From: Labyrinthula sp. Ha
Lineage: Eukaryota; Sar; Bigyra; Labyrinthulida; Labyrinthulaceae
Assembly (NCBI GenBank): GCA_015227615.1
Contig: JAALGZ010000036.1
Span: forward strand, 62,001-126,000
Direction of reading: 5' to 3'
Length of the DNA: 64,000 bases
The position numbers and the translations under genes were made by a program. Under the pieces are notes generated by a model. It was not told the DNA's origin and did no database searches. It saw only the letters and a list, made by a program, of their open reading frames with translations. Shown piece by piece: positions 57,375 to 64,000 of the stretch (position 1 is its first letter; each line of letters starts with the position of its first letter).

Positions 57375-57950
57375 TCATGTGGAAGCGATGACATATAGTT
57401 CTTTTGGGTTAGCGCTTATAAATTGCTGTACTTGGCCTTCATGTACAAGTAGTTTTAATGGAGGAATATTTTCACTTACCGAGATTATAGACCTCAACGC
57501 CAAAAACGGATAAAAAGCCTGTAATTGTATACTATAATCGCCAATGAAATTTTGCTGTATGTAATCGAGAAGATTTAGATCGAAATATTTTCTAACCTTG
57601 TAGTTACTAATTAGAGTATTTTAGAATTGTTTGGATTTAGGGAGTTTGAATGGTTTTGACCTGTCCTGGAATTTACAGAGTTGGAGTTTTGCATATGAGC
57701 TAGGGACTGTATGAAGAATCAAAGACAAATGAGTTTTAAAACTGAAAGAATTCTAGAACATTAAGAAACTTACGTGACTCGAGCCTGTGGGTTTCAAGTG
57801 CCGATCTTATTCGTAGCCTCGGATCCGTCTCCGATTCCAAAACTAAGCCTCGACTGCAACGCACCACTTTACCAGATCGCGTTCGTAAACATCAAAATCT
57901 CTCGGCATTTTTTTAATAGTTGTGCTCTTGAAAACCTTAATTTTTGTCAT
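57375..57950 (-). CDS. Hidden spliced gene of unknown function
   Basis: A minus-strand reading starts at ATG 57950 (MTKIKVFKS..., then DFDVYERDLVKWCVAVEA), where a TAG at 57843-57845 closes the frame. The next frame is open and protein-like at once (LVLESETDPRLRIRSALETH). It runs to a donor GTAAGT at about 57773, then in matching phases through PSSYAKLQLCKFQD and NYKVRKYFDLNLLDYIQQNF to LVHEGQVQQF and TGA at 57375. The frame change at the TAG fits an 11- or 14-nt intron ending TGCAG, or a single-base loss. The remaining joins fit either 32- and 20-nt introns or one of about 75 nt, then one of 54 nt. The product (about 155 residues) is helical and not recognised. Confidence 0.55.
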
Positions 57951-60687
57951 TTTCTGTCAACTTTTATCAAATCTTGAGACTCAAACAATTTGTCAGTTAA
58001 TGTCTAGCAAAAGAAAAAGAGTTCACTTATTAGATAAACTCCCTGGGAGAACAATGAGTTGCAAGGATCTAGTTTAATTGAAGGTTAGTTTGCTTTTACT
58101 AATAAGCTCTTGTATTTAATAGATCGCATTACTGTATTTTCTTGGTTCCCTAACCTATTTACTTTGGTGTAATAATTCGCGGCAATATATTGTTTGACTG
58201 TGAGGATTAGTTTTTAAGGCTTTAGTTTCCTCATGAACACTAACACTTTAGCGCCTAATTAGCTTCTATCGTAAACAGATAGGGGTTTGCCTATTGAGTA
58301 CTCTTAATTTTCTTATTGTTTCCTTGCTCGCTATTTTTTTACAGGATAACACACTTTGTTCTTTTCTTTTTTTCTAAAAATACTTGTGAGCGACCTTACT
58401 GCTTTAGTAACTATTTATACATCATACACTTAATACCACATTTATCCAAATGGTGTTCAAATCACTTCTCGTTTATTGCCTAGGAGCTTCATTTTCCTGG
58501 CCATATTCATTTCTATGAAGTTTTTCTGGGTTGATTTGAAAAATAAACAGTTTATGAAGAAAGAAACCTTAGCGCAAGTACTCAAATGACAAGTCCACTG
58601 ATAACTCTTATGAAAGATATACTGATACATATTCTGTTTTTAGAATCCGAAAAACTATAGGAAGTTTATTCTTTTCAATTGGTTCAGATGTTATTCTAAT
58701 GATTAATGATTAACATAAGTAAATTGGTGGAGGCTACTCTATTTTCAATATGCCATAAGAATCTTCATCTGTGCATTAGGGGATCTGCTCACTAACATGG
58801 GTCATGTTCATGAGGAATGATGCATAGGTTAACTCGCATTAATCTAGATAGACCACTTCCTTAGGGTTTTCATGAATTATAAGAGTTATATGCTTATTTT
58901 AAGCATTAATATAAGCGCCACAGGAAGCAATGGGGTAAGGATCATCATCTACTGTCCAAAATCAACCAAATAGTTGGAGGATAATCAAAGCCAACGGATT
59001 AGACGAATAGGCGAGAGAAAAAGCATAATTTAAAAATAATTCAATCGGAACTCTTACGACATAGGTGTAGAATTCCTTAGTACCTGGTCTCATAGAACTA
59101 TTGTCTATTCAGTCTGTAATGAAGGGAATAAGAAAGTCACGTAACTTCTTGTGTTCTTCATGTATATTTCAAGCACTAAGAGTTCGAAAAAGTTTTATTC
59201 TCAATGTCATTAAGAACCAGTTCCAAACTAATTTGTTATTCTTTACTTAATTTTGTTTGTGTTACTTGCTTCTAAAATCAACTAGGTCTGTTGACGAGGC
59301 AGAACAGCCTGTTTAACCTCGGTTATAATGTAACATCCTTAAGGAAAAGAGAACTGCAGAGAGCACAATTCATACTTTCCTACACGGGGCAGTCTGGTTC
59401 AGTAGCACTCAAATTTAAGTAAAAATTTTAAGATTATGCCTCTGAAAACAATAGACTTGGTAATTTGACAAGAAAATTATGGCCAAATGCTCATAACAAT
59501 CATGAATATGTGGTTTTCCTAATGATTTGTAAAATCCCACAACCATTGCGATACAGAGTTATCAACAAAATTTGTATAACTGAGATAAAGTGTCTTCTAT
59601 TAATCATGTTATGCGTAGCCATTGTACTTATTATTTTCTTACGCTGAGCTATGTGCCTTGTTCCAGGGAAGTCGCTATCACATATTGCTTTGCTTTATTA
59701 GGGTTCACCTATATATACCATGCTATGGGACTAGGTTTGACATGCCTATAATCTTTGGCTGCTCCTTTTTCCCCTAATTTCCAGGGGAAATGGAGTTATT
59801 CATAATAGTAGATTTGAGCCAAGGTTTAATCTTATTGTCGTTGTATGCCAGCCATTTATAACTGCTTATACACAGCGCGCTAATTACCAACTTACCCAGA
59901 ACATCTATTCATGGTTCTTTTTTAATTTGAATCATAAACACGAGATAATATAGATATCATTGCATTGGCGCCATTGAAAGTCTTCATTATTTAGTGCTGG
60001 TAGTAGAGAACAACCCTAAGAAGTCTTGCCGAGGTTGTTGGGTGTGTTTTTTTTAAGATGACAGCTTCAGACATAAGAGAACAGGAGCAAACTACCCAAG
60101 AAGATAGGAAGAGATTCAAAAAAATATTGTAGTTTATACTGATGATCGAACGGTACCTGTTTAAATTTGGCATAAGCATATTGCAGAGTGATGAGGAAAG
60201 TTTCTTAAAACGAATGTGATGCGTAGCACGCTCTCTTAAGTAGACGACAAACTTTCATTCTTTCACTTAGACAAACTACATTTAAATCTTCACTACTCTT
60301 CATTTTCCTCCCTGTCCAACATTCACAGAATATAAGTAGATGAAAACATGAAACATGCTACACTATTTTTTTTCAGTGACTCAGTTTGTCAAATTCGCAT
60401 TTCAAGTTTCCCCACTTAGAGAGGTACCAAAAGCAAAGAACACAAACATTTTGCTGTTCGACACGAGAATCACTACTTGGCATGATAAGCCATCAAGTTT
60501 AACTTGTTTTCCTTAACTATAAGAAAAGGATTGTCAGGAAAGAAGACCCTACGGAAATGAGCATTAAATCCAAAGGTCTTCCTTTTAACTTAGATAGAAG
60601 GCTGCAGTAAACTCTGTAATAGTGACGTTAGAGAAAAAAAAAAGACAAGTGATTCCATGGATTAATGCCAAGAAAATAAAAACAGGT
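57951..60687. other. AT-rich gene-poor stretch
   Basis: No gene or repeat recognised. Short ORFs at 59465 (plus) and 59991 (minus) are probably chance. Confidence 0.4.
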
Positions 60688-61272
60688 TTATTTAGGAGCT
60701 GCATGTTCTTTAGTCCACTTTTTTGCAACCTCATTATGCCCTATTTTATCTCGCTTTAGATGCTTTGCAATATCACTTACCAGCGGATCATCAGGATTAG
60801 GATCAGTTAGTAGGGTGCTTATGCTCAGCAAAACCTTTTGGATAGATAAAGCAGGTGACCATTTATCCTTCAATATATCTAAACAAATATTTCCTTGGGC
60901 ATCTATATTGCAGTGGTAAATCTTCGTTCTAAATAGGACCTTTGGCGGAGCAAAAGGATAGTTTTTGGGAAACTGGATGCTCAGGAAAAATTGTCCTCCC
61001 TCATATGGAGATCCTTCTGGTCCTTGAAGAGTTGCTATCCATGAGTAAAGGTTATCACTCTCTGGTCCCGCTGATATGGTCTCTGATCCTTCTGCTAGCG
61101 AAATTTCAGCCAATTCCTTTTTTAACCGTTTTGTGGTCGATGACTTCTTTGTCTTCAGGGCGCTAAAAGGTTTAGATTCTATCCCTTCAGATGTTTTTTG
61201 CTTTTTTGGAGGTGCTTCATCTCGTGGGGTAGTCGAGGATCTCTTCTTTTCGGCACTCTTTTCTTTTCCCAT
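60688..61272 (-). CDS. UBE2E: Ubiquitin-conjugating enzyme E2, UBE2E-like
   Basis: The 194-residue protein (ATG at 61272; the frame extends to an upstream TTG) has a basic, Ser/Thr-rich N-terminal extension of about 50 residues followed by a complete UBC fold. Visible landmarks are [27 protein letters not shown], then HCN in [11 protein letters not shown] (the variant of HPN typical of UBE2D/E), the catalytic cysteine in [17 protein letters not shown] and NPDDPLV. The extension with the KKELAEISL helix start matches class III E2s of the UBE2E type. It accepts ubiquitin from E1 and passes it to RING or HECT ligases, of which the APC/C subunit encoded at the other end of the window is a generic partner only. 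Confidence 0.93.
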   Translation of the reverse strand: MGKEKSAEKKRSSTTPRDEAPPKKQKTSEGIESKPFSALKTKKSSTTKRLKKELAEISLAEGSETISAGPESDNLYSWIATLQGPEGSPYEGGQFFLSIQFPKNYPFAPPKVLFRTKIYHCNIDAQGNICLDILKDKWSPALSIQKVLLSISTLLTDPNPDDPLVSDIAKHLKRDKIGHNEVAKKWTKEHAAPK

Positions 61273-61433
61273 TGTACTATTCAATTTTTACCGTTTATTT
61301 TATTTACTTTACCGGTAGTGTCACAGAAGGAGCAATTAAACAAGCACTTCGAAGCAGCGGAAGGTAAGAACAATATAATGAAAACTAGGATTTTAACATT
61401 AGATTGAGGTTCTATACTTGAAGGGTGAAAGTA

Positions 61434-62576
61434 TCAAGCATAATACGCGGCGTTCGCATTGTTTCTTTCAACTCGAGCCTCTAAGTTTTCCCTCTGTGCT
61501 TGCTTGAACTTTCTAAACTTATAGAATTGATGTAATGCCAATAGTGCAAACGCCCCTCCAATAAATCCAGCACCAACTCTTCCTGCTGCCACGATTGTCA
61601 TCCAAGAGAAAAACACAACAAGCGCGGGTCCAGCAACAAGGATTGCGACATCTTTCTTGCCAAAAGTTCGCTTCTTGTGCTTGTTTCCCTCTGCATTGGT
61701 AAACCCACCAGTAGCGAGATTCTCAGCTCTCTGCTCGCTTTGCATGCCAGCTTCCTGACTATAGATAAAAAGCGTCATCTCATTGCACTTAAAAACTTTA
61801 CTCAACTGTGTTTTTGCGGTGGAGTATGTGATGTAGGTAATTGGCATAATAAAAAGTATTACCATAGCGCCTGCAAAGAAGGTATTGGGATATGAATAAG
61901 GAGAAGAAAGTACAACACAATCAGCACTATCCTCTGTAGCTGAGCATGAGAACAAACTGAATTCTTCTGCAGAATCCACTGAAGCTTCGAATGATGTGCA
62001 TACTTCACCTTCTTCAGACAAACATTCAAAACTCGTGGAGAAATCTGCTAAAGAACTTTCAAAAGCTGCCATACATTCAAACATGGAAGAATTTCCACAG
62101 GTTAACTGACCTTCTCCTGACACAGTAAGTACCTCATCAACAAAGGAATAACTCTTTGTAGTATTTTCAAAATCAAGTTCTTTTCCCAAACCAAGTCTCT
62201 TAAAGCTCTTAGGTTGAGAACCTTGTCTTGCAAACACGTCACTAGTTGAGCAAAATGGCGTAGTACATGCTGACTTATCGAACTGCTGCCTTCCAAGTGC
62301 CATAGATGTGGTACAAGAATAATCAGCACACAACTCAGATATAACTCCCGTTCCATGTTGCTCATCAAATACTACCACTACGGCCATCCAGATTGTAAAA
62401 ACGTAGAATGGCAAAGCACACAGCATGAAACAGCATCTCGTGAAAATGCAAGCTTCGGTTGGTCCGTAATTTTTCTTTACAATGTGATCAGCCTGAGGCA
62501 TCACCTTAAAAATCATAACGGTCGCGAAAAGGAAAGCTAAAAGTGCCCCCGCAACTGCATAAGAGACTGTGGTCAT
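61434..62576 (-). CDS. Multi-pass membrane protein with a cysteine-rich lumenal loop, unknown
   Basis: The 380-residue single-exon protein appears to have four membrane segments: about residues 5-25, 42-70, 228-250 and 308-345 (the last possibly two helices). Between the second and third lies a loop of about 150 residues with around a dozen cysteines and N-glycosylation sites (NTT, NSS), so it is probably disulfide-bonded in the lumen or outside the cell. The C-terminus is basic and cytoplasmic (YKFRKFKQAQRENLEARVER). The layout is tetraspanin-like, but the CCG motif of tetraspanins is absent, so I leave it unassigned. It is transcribed away from the gene at 63005. Confidence 0.8.
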   Translation of the reverse strand: MTTVSYAVAGALLAFLFATVMIFKVMPQADHIVKKNYGPTEACIFTRCCFMLCALPFYVFTIWMAVVVVFDEQHGTGVISELCADYSCTTSMALGRQQFDKSACTTPFCSTSDVFARQGSQPKSFKRLGLGKELDFENTTKSYSFVDEVLTVSGEGQLTCGNSSMFECMAAFESSLADFSTSFECLSEEGEVCTSFEASVDSAEEFSLFSCSATEDSADCVVLSSPYSYPNTFFAGAMVILFIMPITYITYSTAKTQLSKVFKCNEMTLFIYSQEAGMQSEQRAENLATGGFTNAEGNKHKKRTFGKKDVAILVAGPALVVFFSWMTIVAAGRVGAGFIGGAFALLALHQFYKFRKFKQAQRENLEARVERNNANAAYYA

Positions 62577-63004
62577 TGTAATTAAGTTCCTTTGTACAAA
62601 TGAGTCTGTTGTGGTTTGAAGAGAGTGTAAACGCTAGTAAAAATATAATATGTTTAGTGAAAGTGAAGGGGGTAAGCGGTTTGGAGAGATTGGTATCGAT
62701 TGATCAGGTAATTATCTCGTATGAGGCAATTTACTGGGTGAAGAATTAAAGCTGAAACTATTTGTCTTTTCCTCCGGAATTGCTTTTTTGTGGTCTTTCC
62801 CAATCTGGTCCAGTTTTGGGCAAATGTATCAAAAGACGGATATTCAAGAGTAATTCCGCGAGTTATCCCTCAAAAATACAGAACTTAACCATTTTCCTAT
62901 TGAATTTCTGCAGGAACTGTTAATTGACACAAATGTATCATTAGAAGGAACATTTACTGCATGAAAAGCTCCCCTTAGAAAATTCACTGTAATTAAGTCT
63001 GCTA
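62577..63004. promoter_or_regulatory. Shared upstream region of two divergent genes
   Basis: The 428 bases between the divergent ATGs at 62576 (minus) and 63005 (plus) must contain both promoters. No core promoter motif could be identified with confidence. Confidence 0.5.
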
Positions 63005-64000
63005 ATGGGGAATACTTCTGCAAGAGCTTCTGTTTCTAAGAGAAGTCAAAGCGAAGAAATTGATATAAGAGAAGAATCTAGGAATGGTGTAACACCAACT
63101 CTTCGTCCTTATTTGAAGTCTGTAAAATTCGAAAGCATGACAGGATTAGAAGAGGAGAACATTTACAATCCCTTTTCAGGAATGGACCGATTGAGCAGTT
63201 TAAAGGAAAACTTTGCTGATCTTCGCAGCTTAGAAGATGCTAGTTCTTTATCTGACAACGATTTTCTTGATTTTGAGGATAATTCAAGTGAAGAAGGAGC
63301 GGAAGTAAAAAAGCAGGAAGATTATTTTAACGACGAGAAAAAGGTAATTGAGGAAAAAGTACTAAAATCTTATGAGAAGGTAGGGAAGTTAATGGAAGCA
63401 CTAATCAATTCCACAGATCAGGCAGGCAGTTTTTCTTTGAGTAAGGAACAACAAGAAATGTTTCTACTCAACTCATCTTCTCCTGAAGAAGTTCCGACTT
63501 CCTACTTTGAGGATGTAAAACAATTTCTAGTGGCAAGAACTCCCAATTTTAAAAAGATTGAGGATGTTTTTTTTATGCAACATAAATATTCTATCGAAGA
63601 GAAATTAACGGAAGAAATTATCTCTGATGAAGATTTTGAGTTCTCCAGTTTAGAAATGAAAATTAAATCCCGTGTAAAAGAATTTGGAAGTGAGATTTGG
63701 AAATCCGAACACGGAAGAGAGTACTTTATGGAAAGGGATAAATATACAAAAAAGTTGTTTCAATCCAATCAAGTTGCTGTGCGAGACTTGCTCCAAGAGG
63801 CCAGAAAAATTAAGAAGAAACTTAGCACTAAAGAAAAGAAACGGAGCAGAGCACCCTCCTCAATAAATCGAGATCATGGCCCTAATAGAAAAGCGCTAAA
63901 CCCAATGATTGTAACTAAAGGTAGATCTGCGGGTCTTGTGTCCACTACATCTGTTTCTTCTAAATTGGTGCCCAATTTTAAAGATTTGACAAATAAGACT
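63005..64000 (+). CDS. Acidic protein with a putative N-myristoylation start (partial, runs off window)
   Basis: Open from ATG 63005 to the window end, 332 codons without stop. The start MGNTSARAS has Gly2, Asn3 and a Ser at position 5, with a basic residue following, a good fit to an N-myristoyltransferase substrate, which suggests membrane association. The next 110 residues are acidic and Ser-rich (LSDNDFLDFEDNSSEEGAE). A helical charged middle with RVKEFGSEIWKSEHGREYF and a basic stretch (KKKLSTKEKKRSRAPSS) follow. No domain recognised. The gene is intronless so far. Confidence 0.7.
   Translation, partial: MGNTSARASVSKRSQSEEIDIREESRNGVTPTLRPYLKSVKFESMTGLEEENIYNPFSGMDRLSSLKENFADLRSLEDASSLSDNDFLDFEDNSSEEGAEVKKQEDYFNDEKKVIEEKVLKSYEKVGKLMEALINSTDQAGSFSLSKEQQEMFLLNSSSPEEVPTSYFEDVKQFLVARTPNFKKIEDVFFMQHKYSIEEKLTEEIISDEDFEFSSLEMKIKSRVKEFGSEIWKSEHGREYFMERDKYTKKLFQSNQVAVRDLLQEARKIKKKLSTKEKKRSRAPSSINRDHGPNRKALNPMIVTKGRSAGLVSTTSVSSKLVPNFKDLTNKT

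Noticed and set aside
57774-57977. Plus-strand ORF of 67 codons
   Set aside because: The minus strand of the same region carries a better-supported spliced gene; the plus-strand ORF is its shadow.
61434-62576. Tetraspanin
   Set aside because: Four membrane segments and a cysteine-rich loop fit loosely, but the CCG motif and the usual loop spacing are absent.
1-64000. tRNA or snRNA genes
   Set aside because: Scanned by eye for B-box (GGTTCGANTCC) and U6-like conserved blocks; none found. A covariance-model scan would be decisive.
1-64000. Alternative (ciliate-type) genetic code as the explanation of in-frame TAG/TAA
   Set aside because: Conserved genes (SEC11, PHF5A, PSF1, E2, ArfGAP) contain no internal TAA/TAG/TGA and end at the expected place, and the breaks are accompanied by a change of frame.

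Overview
This is an AT-rich nuclear segment from a microbial eukaryote. It carries a set of plainly eukaryotic housekeeping genes: the SEC11 catalytic subunit of signal peptidase, a SUV39-like SET methyltransferase, the CDC16/APC6 subunit of the anaphase-promoting complex, the GINS subunit PSF1, the SF3b subunit PHF5A/Rds3, an ArfGAP and a UBE2E-type ubiquitin-conjugating enzyme. The standard genetic code fits, since TAA, TAG and TGA all end clear genes. I cannot name the lineage. The most diagnostic trait is intron size: several genes only read through if introns of about 19 to 39 nt are removed. A few genes instead have ordinary 40-150 nt introns with GTAAGT/GTATGT donors.

Layout. 1-5.5 kb is gene-dense (SEC11, an acidic small protein, SET methyltransferase, CDC16). 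5.5-10.6 kb is gene-poor but holds a spliced gene at 7.87-8.84 kb and a 59-residue ORF at 9.2 kb. 10.7-14.7 kb has a large type II membrane protein facing an unknown basic protein. 14.7-18.5 kb is noncoding apart from an unexplained GC-richer block. 18.5-22.1 kb has a 1008-residue coiled-coil protein whose end overlaps PSF1. 22.4-28.6 kb is mostly noncoding, with a transposon-interrupted ORF. 28.7-29.9 kb is a three-exon gene. 30.17-34.44 kb is a decayed hAT DNA transposon with terminal repeats and target duplication. 37-46.7 kb mixes unknown basic proteins, a helicase relic, PHF5A, a chymotrypsin-fold protease with a cysteine nucleophile, and a split unknown gene. 46.7-53.9 kb is largely noncoding with a nested miniature transposon. 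53.9-55.5 kb has an ArfGAP and a membrane-anchored leucine-rich-repeat protein. 57.4-57.95 kb is a hidden spliced gene. 60.7-64 kb has the E2 enzyme, a four-helix membrane protein, and the start of a possibly myristoylated protein that runs off the window.

There is no operon logic. Genes are arranged as convergent or divergent pairs with 10-150 bp between stops, clustered into small islands separated by 2-6 kb of AT-rich sequence that hosts hAT-type elements and scattered spliced exons. No tRNA, rRNA, CRISPR or intact retroelement was recognised. Points of most interest are the ultra-short introns, three same-sense frame breaks at TAG codons, the cysteine-nucleophile protease, and a hAT-type miniature element family with 8-bp target duplications.
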